This document shows, piece after piece, positions 9,032 to 16,712 of a DNA stretch of 64,000 nt. How positions within the stretch are numbered: the stretch's first letter is position 1; the number at the start of each line of letters is the position of its first letter. The translations under genes and the position numbers were made by a program. Below the pieces are notes generated by a model. The model was not told the DNA's origin. It did no database searches and was given only the letters and a program-made list of their open reading frames with translations. The stretch is from Paludibacteraceae bacterium (GTDB taxonomy: Bacteria; Bacteroidota; Bacteroidia; Bacteroidales; Paludibacteraceae): NCBI GenBank assembly GCA_017961765.1, contig JAGCWQ010000084.1, forward strand, positions 1 to 64,000, read 5' to 3'.

Positions 9032-9694
9032 ATGTTGAGCATAGCGGAAAGAATTGAGTATATTAATAGGAGATTGCCTGAAACAACCCAGTTGTTGGCA
9101 ATCTCCAAGTTTCATCCTGCCTCTTTTATTCAGGAGGCCTACGATGCCGGGCAGCGTCTCTTCGGTGAGAGCCGTGAGCAGGAACTGGCACAGAAGCAAG
9201 CCGAGTTGCCTAAAGATATTCAGTGGCATTTTATCGGCCATTTGCAGACTAACAAGGTGAAATATATTGCTCCCTATGTGGCGATGATTCATAGTGTGGA
9301 CTCCCTCCGTTTGTTGGAGGAGATTGACAAGCAGGCGAAGAAGTGTGAACGGACGATTGATTGCCTTCTGGAGCTTCATGTGGCGCAGGAGGAGTCGAAA
9401 TTTGGCTTCTCGTTTGACGAGGTTCGGAATCTCTACGAGGAGAAGTGGCTGGAGAAGTTCCCGAAGGTGCGGGTGCGTGGTTTGATGGGAATGGCTTCCA
9501 ATACGGACGATGATATGCAGGTTCGTATGGAGTTTGCCTCCATTGCCTCCTTCTTCAATGAAGTCCAGCAAAAATACGATGCTTCTGTCGATACGCTCTC
9601 CATGGGAATGACAAACGACTGGAAGATTGCGGTCGAGGAGGGGAGTACGATGGTCCGCATCGGAAGTTTCATCTTTGGGGAGAGAAACTATTGA
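9032..9694 (+). CDS. yggS: YggS/PROSC family PLP homeostasis protein
   Basis: Binds pyridoxal 5'-phosphate without catalysing a known reaction and buffers cellular PLP (PLPHP family). The 220-residue alanine-racemase-like barrel carries the PLP lysine in LLAISKFHPA (Lys26), FGESREQE, the signature WHFIGHLQTNK, LELHVAQEESKFGF, VRGLMGMAS and the phosphate-binding end LSMGMTNDWKIAVEEGSTMVR (shown here as two adjoining blocks, LSMGMTNDW and KIAVEEGSTMVR). Length is typical. It is second in the probable operon DUF4494 - yggS - small acidic gene - trmO. In many other bacteria yggS lies beside proC or sepF/yggT, so this arrangement differs. Confidence 0.95.
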   Translation: MLSIAERIEYINRRLPETTQLLAISKFHPASFIQEAYDAGQRLFGESREQELAQKQAELPKDIQWHFIGHLQTNKVKYIAPYVAMIHSVDSLRLLEEIDKQAKKCERTIDCLLELHVAQEESKFGFSFDEVRNLYEEKWLEKFPKVRVRGLMGMASNTDDDMQVRMEFASIASFFNEVQQKYDASVDTLSMGMTNDWKIAVEEGSTMVRIGSFIFGERNY

Positions 9695-9736
9695 ATCGAT
9701 GGGATGTTTTAGAAAGACTAAATTTACAGATAGTAT

Positions 9737-10051
9737 ATGGATGATATAGAATACAATGAAAATGAGGCGATAGACTTCATTATGAAGCGTATGCCGAAGG
9801 AGTTGAAAGCTTCCGTTAAGAGGGATGATGTCGATTATCTTTTGGAGGTGATTTATGATTTCTACGAAGAGCAGGGTTTCTTGTCGGAGGGGGATGAGAA
9901 TGCCGAGGTGGAAATCAACGAGCAGGACATGGTCAACTATTTGACGGATCGTGTGGCTGCCGATGGTCGGTCGGAAGAGATTTCCGAGAACTTGATAGAC
10001 GAGGTCTTGGACGGTGAATATGAATATTGCAAGAGCAAAGGCATCTATTGA
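9737..10051 (+). CDS. Small acidic protein of unknown function
   Basis: A 104-residue, strongly acidic soluble protein with no signal peptide or membrane segment and no motif I recognise. It is predicted mostly helical: an N-terminal helix around AIDFIMKRMPKELK, a second around VDYLLEVIYDFYEEQG, and a third around MVNYLTDRVAADG. I believe similar acidic proteins occur in other Bacteroidales, from memory only. The stop codon overlaps the next start (TGATG at 10049-10053), indicating translational coupling to trmO, and the gene is 42 bp after yggS. The tight coupling suggests a real gene, possibly linked to tRNA modification, but no function can be assigned. Confidence 0.8.
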   Translation: MDDIEYNENEAIDFIMKRMPKELKASVKRDDVDYLLEVIYDFYEEQGFLSEGDENAEVEINEQDMVNYLTDRVAADGRSEEISENLIDEVLDGEYEYCKSKGIY

Positions 10052-10749
10052 TGGAATTGGATTCGATGGAATCGACTTTTAAGAGAATTGCCAAGATTTA
10101 TACGGATTTTCCAACCAAGTTCGGACTGCCTCGCCAAAGCGGAATGTCTGATGCTTTGAAGGGAACCATCGTTTTTGAGCCGGAGTATCGTCGGGTGGAG
10201 GCCTTCCGTGGTTTGGAGGGCTTTTCACATATCTGGCTGTTGTGGGAATTTTCTGAGGCGAAACGGGATTCTTGGTCGCCTACGGTACGTCCGCCTCGGT
10301 TGGGGGGCAATGCCCGTATGGGGGTCTTTGCTACTCGTTCTCCCTTTCGCCCGAATCCTATCGGACTCTCTTGTGTCAAGTTGGATGCGGTGGAGCAAGT
10401 CGCCTCCTTGGGCGTCGTGCTGCATGTGTCTGGCATTGATATGATGGATCAAACGCCTATTTACGATATAAAGCCTTACCTGCCTTATACGGATGCTTAC
10501 CCTGATGCTGAAGCTGGGTGGACTGCCTCTGCCGATAAACGCTTGTTGGACGTGCTATTTCCTGATGAATTGTTGGAACGGTTGCCCATAGAAAAACGGG
10601 AGGGCGCACTGGCTTTCCTTTCCCATGATCCACGCCCTGCCTATAGTTCGTCGGACAAGGTTTACAAAGTGGAGTATGCTGGCTATGATATTGCCTTCTC
10701 CGTGTTTCCTGACTCTTCACTTGTCGTTTCAGACGTGGCAAAAATATAA
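10051..10749 (+). CDS. trmO: tRNA (m6t6A37) methyltransferase TrmO
   Basis: Member of the TsaA/TrmO family, which uses S-adenosylmethionine to N6-methylate t6A at position 37 of threonine tRNAs. Family hallmarks: FGLPRQSG near the start, FEPEYRRVEAFRGLEGFSHI, RPPRLGGNARMGVFATRSPF followed by RPNPIGLS, and DQTPIYDIKPYLPY. A C-terminal extension of about 80 residues ends in the YKVEYAGYDIAF segment. The start chosen is the ATG at 10051, overlapping the upstream stop; MESTF at 10066 is an alternative and the frame is also open to 10027. 232 residues from the chosen start is normal (E. coli 235). Convergent with the GH53 gene; only a weak hairpin (10757-10780) separates them. Confidence 0.93.
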   Translation: MELDSMESTFKRIAKIYTDFPTKFGLPRQSGMSDALKGTIVFEPEYRRVEAFRGLEGFSHIWLLWEFSEAKRDSWSPTVRPPRLGGNARMGVFATRSPFRPNPIGLSCVKLDAVEQVASLGVVLHVSGIDMMDQTPIYDIKPYLPYTDAYPDAEAGWTASADKRLLDVLFPDELLERLPIEKREGALAFLSHDPRPAYSSSDKVYKVEYAGYDIAFSVFPDSSLVVSDVAKI

Positions 10750-10788
10750 ACGGGAAAACAACCTCTCCTTATAAGTTGTTGTGCCTCG

Positions 10789-12741
10789 TCAATCGACTAT
10801 CACCTTTTCTCCATTTACGATATAGATGCCGGATGGAAGCGGGATTGTCCGTTCTTCCTTGTCTGAAAAATGGAGGAATAGACCCTCTCCGTTGAGGCGG
10901 TAGATGCCGACGGTTTCTGCTTTTGTCGTGCGGATGAGCAAGCCCCCCTTCACAGGAATGAGTGTAGTGTGTGAATCGTTGGACGAAGTGGCCTGTGGCT
11001 TAATGGAGGTGGTGGTCTCCTCGTAGCTGGTCTGATTTTGGTAATATACGTCGAGCACCGGCAATGCCTTTCCCTCAAAATCGAACAAGGTTGTGTTTTC
11101 TACCACGTTTACGTCTGCCGTGTTCCATTTGACAAAGTGGGCCCATCCAGTTTTGTTGTTGCCCTTTTCATCCTCCACATGGATCATGACAGGGTCCCAG
11201 TAGAGGACGCCCACACATTGGTTGTTGGTTCCTTCACCGATGTTTTTCAGTCCGTTGATAAGTTCCGTCAAGTATCCTTTCTGTCCGGTAGGGGAGCTTG
11301 GATATTTTGTCTTGTATTCCTCTGCGTTTTGGTTGAGTTGCCCCTCGTAGCCATCTTTTCGGGTCTTGTTCCAGTTGTAGCCGCTCTCCATGATGAGGAT
11401 GTCCTTGTGGAATTTTTGGATGAGTTTATCGCAGTAGTTCACCAAGTCGTCCACTGTCGATTGGCACCAAGAAGGGTAGTAGGAAGCTCCGATGACATCG
11501 TATTTGCCGCCCCCCTTCTCCAGTGTGCTGAAGAACCAAGAGTAGGTATAGTAGTCAACCGTGTTGCCGTGTTTGCGGTAGTCTCCCGTTTGGTCTGCGA
11601 GGTGGACCACCACCTTGGATTGAGGAGAGACCGATTTGACGGCATCGTATCCCGCATTGATGAAGCCGCAGATGGCCTTCCAATTGGCATTGCCTTCGGG
11701 CATGTCTTTGGAGGCGTTGGATGCAGTCACGTTGTAGGAATATCCGTAGGGAAAGAGTAGGCCTCCGTTGATTTCGTTGCCGAGGGAGACGTATTCGGGA
11801 TAGATGCCCTTTTCTGCCAGTTTTTGCATGATCTCTTTCGTGTAGTTGCCTAATAGAGAGGTCAACTTCTGGACGATGGCGTTGTTGTCGTTCATCCATT
11901 GAATTTCGCTTTCCCAATCGGCGGGGATGTTCTGTCGTTCTCCATTCGACCAGTAGTCGGAGTAGTTGAACGTGAATTGTATCTTCATGCCAGCTTCGTG
12001 GGCAAGTTCAGCCAGTAGCAGGCAATCTTTCTCATCTTGAAAGCCTTCAGGAAGGTAGTAGGTGTTGGTGTTGTCGGGTTGCGATTTGCCTGGTTTGTTG
12101 GTGAGTCTGATTCGAACCATGTCCCAACCTTTCTTTTTTAGGAATTGGATGACATTGTGCGCTTTGGTCTCTATCGGGTCATTCCCTTGGTAGAGCGGTT
12201 CGCCCGTTTCATCGAAGAAGTTGCCGCCATAGGAGAGGACGTAGTTCAATTCTGTGATGTCGCCTCCCTGTCCGAAAACGAAGGGTTTCCGTTCTTGTTC
12301 CACTTGGATGTCGTCGATGATGAGGTCGTGCGCCCCGTCGTTGAGAAAGCCCACTTCTAGGAATCCGTCATTGCATTGTATGCCCTTCACGAGGAGTTTC
12401 GCCTCTTTGTTCCCTGTCTGGGGAACGGCAGTTGAGGCTTTTGTGAATCCCGTTCCTTGTCCATACACAAGGCAAATTCCTTCACTGGAAGAGGATTGCA
12501 CGTTGGCTTTTATCACGTAGTTTCCTTGCTGAATTGGAGTCTTTTGCCATATCTTCGTCTCTTCTCCTGGGTAGATATGGAGCTTTCCGTTTTCAATGGA
12601 AGCGTTCCCTCCTTCTATGTTCCAGCCGTCGAGTGAGTTGAAATCCGAATTTTGTAGCTCTTGGGCGGTTGTGGCGCCGACTGCCAGATTCAGCAGAAGC
12701 AAGGCGAATATCCGATGTCTTATCATTTCTCCTATGCGCAT
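10789..12741 (-). CDS. Secreted GH53 endo-beta-1,4-galactanase with T9SS-type tail
   Basis: Hydrolyses beta-1,4-galactan side chains of pectic arabinogalactan. Order of parts: signal peptide (hydrophobic to about residue 25; a second ATG at 12726 removes five residues and is equally plausible); a beta-rich carbohydrate-binding-like domain (about 28-150, ending DLIIDDIQVE); the GH53 barrel (about 155-555) with the acid/base glutamate in LGNEINGG (near 321) and the nucleophile in MESGYNW (near 450); then a linker and a tail ending LPSGIYIVNGEKVIVD, which looks like a type A T9SS C-terminal sorting domain. No susC/susD or other polysaccharide utilisation genes are adjacent, so it is an orphan hydrolase. 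At 650 residues it is longer than single-domain GH53 enzymes because of the added domains. Confidence 0.92.
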   Translation of the reverse strand: MRIGEMIRHRIFALLLLNLAVGATTAQELQNSDFNSLDGWNIEGGNASIENGKLHIYPGEETKIWQKTPIQQGNYVIKANVQSSSSEGICLVYGQGTGFTKASTAVPQTGNKEAKLLVKGIQCNDGFLEVGFLNDGAHDLIIDDIQVEQERKPFVFGQGGDITELNYVLSYGGNFFDETGEPLYQGNDPIETKAHNVIQFLKKKGWDMVRIRLTNKPGKSQPDNTNTYYLPEGFQDEKDCLLLAELAHEAGMKIQFTFNYSDYWSNGERQNIPADWESEIQWMNDNNAIVQKLTSLLGNYTKEIMQKLAEKGIYPEYVSLGNEINGGLLFPYGYSYNVTASNASKDMPEGNANWKAICGFINAGYDAVKSVSPQSKVVVHLADQTGDYRKHGNTVDYYTYSWFFSTLEKGGGKYDVIGASYYPSWCQSTVDDLVNYCDKLIQKFHKDILIMESGYNWNKTRKDGYEGQLNQNAEEYKTKYPSSPTGQKGYLTELINGLKNIGEGTNNQCVGVLYWDPVMIHVEDEKGNNKTGWAHFVKWNTADVNVVENTTLFDFEGKALPVLDVYYQNQTSYEETTTSIKPQATSSNDSHTTLIPVKGGLLIRTTKAETVGIYRLNGEGLFLHFSDKEERTIPLPSGIYIVNGEKVIVD

Positions 12742-12797
12742 GTTATGTCGAATGATGATTTTGATTTGTTAATGGATTGAAAACCAATTGACAAATA

Positions 12798-12828
12798 CAA
12801 ATATAGGAGTTTCTGCGCTTATTCCCAA
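12798..12828 (-). promoter_or_regulatory. Bacteroidota-type promoter for the GH53 gene
   Basis: On the minus strand, TTG (-33) and TATATTTG (-7, matches TAnnTTTG) are separated by 20 bp; the -7 box is 57 bp upstream of the start codon. Confidence 0.6.
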
Positions 12829-12887
12829 GGATTAATTGTTGTTGCTATGAACTTTTTTTTGAGCGCAAAAATGAATTTTTTGCACAT

Positions 12888-12921
12888 TTTGCCTCTTTTT
12901 GTGTAATTTTTTCTATTTTTG
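12888..12921 (+). promoter_or_regulatory. Bacteroidota-type promoter for the acyl-CoA ligase gene
   Basis: TTTG at 12888-12891 and TATTTTTG at 12914-12921 (exact TAnnTTTG) with a 22 bp spacer, ending 23 bp before the ATG. Confidence 0.65.
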
Positions 12922-12944
12922 CCCCCGAATTTATAAATAGAGGC

Positions 12945-14615
12945 ATGGAACAAAAAAATTTCATCAAGTTATTTGAGTCTTCGTTTAAAGAGAATTGGGA
13001 TCATTTAGCAATGACGGATTACGTCACAAAAACCGATTTCACGTATAAGCAAGTTGCAGAGGAGGTGGCGAAATTGCACCTTTTGTTTAAAGAGTTGAAT
13101 GTCAAACGAGGAGATCATATCTCTTTGGTGGGACGCAATACACCGATGTGGGCCATGTCTTTCATTGCGGTTGTCACGTATGGTGCCGTAGTGGTTCCGA
13201 TTTTGCAGGATTTCCATCCAGACGACATTCAGCATGTGGTCAACCATTCCGATTCGACTTTCCTCTTTTTGAGCGATAATATTTGGGAGAACATCGATGA
13301 GTCTAAGGTCTCTAATTTGAGAGGTATCTTCTCTATCACGGAGTTCCGTTGCCTTTATCAAGGTCCAGGAGAGAGCATCCAAAAGGTGATGAAGCAGTTG
13401 GACTCTCTCTTTGCCGCACGTTATCCAAATGGTTTCTCAAAGGAGGATGTGAACTATGTGGACAAGGATAATTCAGAGATGGTGGTGCTCAACTATACGT
13501 CAGGTTCGACAGGTTTCAGCAAAGGTGTGATGTTGAGCGGAACGAATTTTATGGGCAACCTCGATTATATTTTCAACAAGACGGTTTTGACTAGTAAGAC
13601 GGGAAGAAAGAAGATTTTGACCTTCTTGCCTTTGGCTCATGTTTATGGTTGTACGTTGGATTTGCTATCCCAAATCACAACAGGTTCGCATATCACGTTC
13701 TTGAACCGTGTGCCTTCTCCTAAGATTTTGTTCAAGGCGTTTGAGGAGATTAAGCCAGATGTTATTTTCTCAGTTCCGTTGATCGTCGAGAAGGTTTATA
13801 AGAATATGATTCTTCCTTCGTTGGAGAAGACCACTACGCAAGCGGCTTTGGCTATTCCTATCCTAAACAAGAAGGTTTATGCGGAGATTCGCAATAAACT
13901 CTACAATGCTTTCGGTGGCAACTTTATTGAGTTGGTGCTTGGAGGTGCGGGTGTAAACCGTGATGTGGAGGAGTTCTTGACCAAGATTAAATTCCCTTAT
14001 ACAGTGGGTTATGGTATGACGGAGTGTGCTCCGCTTATTAGCTATTGTAATAAGGATTTGCACAAGGTGGGTTCTGCTGGAATCTTGCTTGGCAATATGG
14101 AGGCGAAAATATTGTCCGATGATCCGGAAAACAAGGCTGGTGAGTTGCTTATTCGTGGTGATAATGTGATGATGGGTTACTATAAGAACGAGGAGGCTAC
14201 GCAGGCTGCCTTTACGGAGGATGGTTGGATGCGTACGGGTGATATGGCTACGATGGATAGCGAGAATCATATTTTCCTCAAGGGCCGTTGCAAGAATATG
14301 ATATTGGGTGCCTCTGGCCAAAATATTTATCCAGAGACCATCGAGGCCAAGTTGGTCAACTTGCCATTCATCTCGGAAAGCGTCGTCATCGCACGAGACG
14401 GTAAATTGGTGGCTTTGGTTTATCCTGACTTCTCAGCCATGGATGAGAACCATGTCAGCCGAGAGGAGTTGGATGTCATTATGGAGGAGAACCGTAAGAC
14501 TATCAACAAGACGCTTGCATCCTACGAGGCCATCACAAAGATCGTCATATTCCCGAATGAGTTCGAGAAGACGGCTAAGAAAAACATTAAACGTTATTTG
14601 TACGAGGGTCTATGA
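12945..14615 (+). CDS. Long-chain fatty acid-CoA ligase (AMP-binding family)
   Basis: Activates fatty acids to acyl-CoA through an acyl-adenylate; ANL superfamily, 556 residues, likely peripheral at the inner membrane. Motifs in order: the AMP-binding P-loop YTSGSTGFSKGVML, the LPLAHVYG segment, GGAGVNRDVEEFL, GYGMTECAPLI, the adenylation motif GWMRTGDMA, KGRCKNMILGASGQNIYPE, and the C-terminal catalytic lysine region KTAKKNIKRYLY. It resembles long-chain acyl-CoA synthetases that lack an N-terminal membrane anchor. Monocistronic: it has its own promoter, and 259 bp separate it from the next gene. It could serve membrane lipid recycling rather than beta-oxidation, which is usually absent in Bacteroidales; that is inference. 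Confidence 0.92.
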   Translation: MEQKNFIKLFESSFKENWDHLAMTDYVTKTDFTYKQVAEEVAKLHLLFKELNVKRGDHISLVGRNTPMWAMSFIAVVTYGAVVVPILQDFHPDDIQHVVNHSDSTFLFLSDNIWENIDESKVSNLRGIFSITEFRCLYQGPGESIQKVMKQLDSLFAARYPNGFSKEDVNYVDKDNSEMVVLNYTSGSTGFSKGVMLSGTNFMGNLDYIFNKTVLTSKTGRKKILTFLPLAHVYGCTLDLLSQITTGSHITFLNRVPSPKILFKAFEEIKPDVIFSVPLIVEKVYKNMILPSLEKTTTQAALAIPILNKKVYAEIRNKLYNAFGGNFIELVLGGAGVNRDVEEFLTKIKFPYTVGYGMTECAPLISYCNKDLHKVGSAGILLGNMEAKILSDDPENKAGELLIRGDNVMMGYYKNEEATQAAFTEDGWMRTGDMATMDSENHIFLKGRCKNMILGASGQNIYPETIEAKLVNLPFISESVVIARDGKLVALVYPDFSAMDENHVSREELDVIMEENRKTINKTLASYEAITKIVIFPNEFEKTAKKNIKRYLYEGL

Positions 14616-14812
14616 TTGACAAGGAATCCGCATTCCTAAGTTGGACGGTGAAGGAACATTTTGCTTCTGTAGAAGTATTTTAGACATTCAATCTGTTGCA
14701 TGGATATGCGTTTTTCGGTCAATTTTCTCTTTTTTATGTTTTTTTTACATTTTAGGCGTTAATTTTAATTCGGCATTTTGGATTGTAATACGAAAAAATA
14801 TCTAATTTTGTG

Positions 14813-14820
14813 TCGTCTTA
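14813..14820 (+). promoter_or_regulatory. -7 element of the small lipoprotein gene
   Basis: TAATTTTG matches TAnnTTTG exactly, 54 bp before the ATG. No TTTG/TTG lies at the usual distance, so only half the promoter is supported. The 259 bp gap before this gene is otherwise A+T-rich and featureless. Confidence 0.4.
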
Positions 14821-14874
14821 AATGTAGGCAGAACAATAAACGAGAAACGTTGTTTAATTTATTTTATATAAAAA

Positions 14875-15111
14875 ATGAAAAAAGTAGTTTTATTTTTCGC
14901 TGTAAGTGCTTCTTTGGCACTTGTTTCTTGTAACAACACTTGCAACAAGCCTGCTGAAGGTGAGGGTGCTGATTCTGTTACTGTAGTAGAAGAGGTTGCT
15001 GCTGTAGTTGATACTGTAGTTGCTGTAGCTGATTCTGCTGCCGTTACTGCTGATTCAGCTGCTGCTGTAGTTGCTGAGGCTGTTGAGACAGTTAAGGAAG
15101 CTGCAAAGTAA
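14875..15111 (+). CDS. Small Ala/Val-rich lipoprotein
   Basis: A 78-residue lipoprotein: signal MKKVVLFFAVSASLALVSC with the lipidated Cys19, followed by a low-complexity mature part built almost wholly of Ala, Val, Asp, Glu, Ser and Thr (VVEEVAAVVDTVVAVADSAA and similar). The mature region has an irregular 7-10 residue periodicity and could form an amphipathic helix. Codon use is highly restricted (GCT, GTA/GTT, TCT), as for abundant proteins. Monocistronic, with a strong terminator 31 bp after the stop. Its length and architecture recall small abundant outer-membrane lipoproteins, but no family is recognised and no function can be given. Confidence 0.85.
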   Translation: MKKVVLFFAVSASLALVSCNNTCNKPAEGEGADSVTVVEEVAAVVDTVVAVADSAAVTADSAAAVVAEAVETVKEAAK

Positions 15112-15142
15112 TTTTACGCGAAGTAGTCGTAAAAGGAAAATT

Positions 15143-15172
15143 GGAGTTGGGTATTACCCAGCTCCTTTTTTT
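15143..15172 (+). terminator. Terminator of the small lipoprotein gene
   Basis: An 11 bp stem (GGAGTTGGGTA / TACCCAGCTCC, one G-U pair) followed by seven T residues. Confidence 0.9.
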
Positions 15173-15211
15173 GTTTTATATGGAATGGATAAAATGGTGA
15201 TTCCATTTTGA

Positions 15212-16003
15212 CTATTCTTTGGGTGAAAATGGAATTCTCTTTTTCTGTTTTATTTCAGGTCTATCTTTGGGTAAGTAGTCGCTCTGTATGTTTGTCATGG
15301 CGTTCCAGAGGCTGTTGCGCATGTCTGGGGCTATTCGTTCCATCTCTGCCATCAATCTCTTTATGTCGTCCCGGTTGCTCTCTTGCTCGAACGGACAGTT
15401 TTTATTCTGTTTCTTGTATTGCCTGATTGCCTCCAGTTCTTTTATTTCACTCTCTTTCATTAAGGCAAGGGGGCGGATGATCTGCATATCGAATTTGTCC
15501 ATCTTTAGTAGCGGGGGCATGGTGCTGAACGAGCCTTGAAAGAGCAGGTTCATGACGAGTGTTTGGAGTATGTCGTCTTGGTGGTGTCCCAAGGCAATTT
15601 TGTTACAGCCCAACTCTTTGGCCAGTTCGAAAAGTGCTTTCCTGCGGTGCCATGAGCATAGGAAGCAGTGTGTCTTGCGTTTGTCCGTGCTTTCGTCGAA
15701 AGAGGTCGTGCGACTTAGAAAGGGTACATTGTGCTTTTCGCAGTGCCCTCGCAGGTAATCCAAGTCGGATTGGTAGCCGATGTTGCTGACGGAGATGTGG
15801 GCTGCCATGACGGAGAATTGAGGCTTGAATATCTTTTGACGCTCTCCTAAGAGTTCGACGAGGGCGAGTGAGTCTTTCCCTCCAGACAAGCCGATTAGAA
15901 TCTTGTCGCCATCTTGGATGAGACCGTATTTCTCTATGGCCTGCCGCAACTTCCGTTGTAGAGTGTAGATGAGTTTGGCCTCTCGTTTCTCTTCTTCTGT
16001 CAT
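15212..16003 (-). CDS. ttcA: TtcA-like tRNA thiolation protein (PP-loop ATPase)
   Basis: Belongs to the TtcA/TilS-like PP-loop superfamily; TtcA thiolates cytidine 32 of tRNA using an iron-sulfur cluster. The 263-residue protein has the PP-loop SGGKDS (residues 40-45), a CFLC pair just after residue 110 (CFLCSWHRRKALFELAKELG region), the GHHQDD motif and a third conserved-type cysteine in KNCPFEQ. This CxxC plus distal Cys pattern is what TtcA uses to hold its 4Fe-4S cluster. The C-terminus is basic. It stands between the small lipoprotein gene (convergent) and the Tyr/His-rich lipoprotein gene. Assignment to the TtcA family is firm; the exact tRNA position modified is inferred. Confidence 0.88.
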   Translation of the reverse strand: MTEEEKREAKLIYTLQRKLRQAIEKYGLIQDGDKILIGLSGGKDSLALVELLGERQKIFKPQFSVMAAHISVSNIGYQSDLDYLRGHCEKHNVPFLSRTTSFDESTDKRKTHCFLCSWHRRKALFELAKELGCNKIALGHHQDDILQTLVMNLLFQGSFSTMPPLLKMDKFDMQIIRPLALMKESEIKELEAIRQYKKQNKNCPFEQESNRDDIKRLMAEMERIAPDMRNSLWNAMTNIQSDYLPKDRPEIKQKKRIPFSPKE

Positions 16004-16145
16004 GGATATATGGATGGTTTTGTTTGGAACCTCTTAATCGTCAGATTGGGATAGTAGGGAGTCCCTCTCATTGGTAGGAACTCTCCTATGAATTGTGGTG
16101 GTTGGTATGGCTTGGAAATTTGAGATGTAAGCCGTCCCCACTTTT

Positions 16146-16565
16146 TTATCGAATGACTCCGTTTATTCCCGTGATCTCAATGATAGGGATGATGACTCCA
16201 TTGTGGTTCTCCTCTCCTAGCCAGTTGAACCGTACCATTATCTCTCCGTCGTGAGGGTAGGGAATGTAGTTGTATAGGTTCGTTGGCCTACAAACCATGC
16301 CGTTGTAGGGATTCTCACGCAAGACAATGGCATAGCCGAATCCGCTGCCTTTCCACTCGATGCGGGCAGCATAGTAGTGGTGGCTGTCCCATGCGTAGGG
16401 ATGGGCGTAATAAGGGTCTTGATAATAGACGCCGTTATAATAGTAGTAGGGGTGTCCGTCGTAGTAGGGGTAGTCGTAATACCCGTAATTGTGGTCGTGA
16501 TCTGATTTACAAGAAGAAAAGATGCCTATGAGGGCAAATAAAAAGAATAATAACTTAAAGCGCAT
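16146..16565 (-). CDS. Tyr/His-rich lipoprotein, unknown function
   Basis: 139 residues from the ATG at 16565 (the frame is open further upstream but without a signal). The leader ends FALIGIFSSC with lipobox Cys19. The mature N-terminus (about residues 20-65) is extraordinarily rich in Tyr, His, Asp and Pro, with YYDYPYYDGHPYYYYNG-like stretches and pairs such as HDHN and DSHHYYA. A small beta-rich domain follows, ending IIEITGINGVIR. No known family is recognised. The His/Asp/Tyr content suggests metal binding or aromatic surface contacts, which is speculation. It lies 147 bp after the trkH stop, and 142 bp separate it from the ttcA-like gene. Confidence 0.75.
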   Translation of the reverse strand: MRFKLLFFLFALIGIFSSCKSDHDHNYGYYDYPYYDGHPYYYYNGVYYQDPYYAHPYAWDSHHYYAARIEWKGSGFGYAIVLRENPYNGMVCRPTNLYNYIPYPHDGEIMVRFNWLGEENHNGVIIPIIEITGINGVIR

Positions 16566-16712
16566 AATGAGTTTGTGTTGTTTTTCCCATAAGGAAACAA
16601 AAACTAAGCCAAACTTATCCAAAATGGGCGCAAAGAGGAATGAGAATCTTTTTTATGATTCTATTGAACATTCTGATGGTGAAGTCATGAGGTTGGGGTG
16701 CCACCTCTCTTT

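Noticed and set aside
10757..10780. AACAAC/GTTGTT hairpin between trmO and GH53 genes
   Set aside because: Only six A/T-rich pairs with a 12-nt loop and no T-run; too weak to call.
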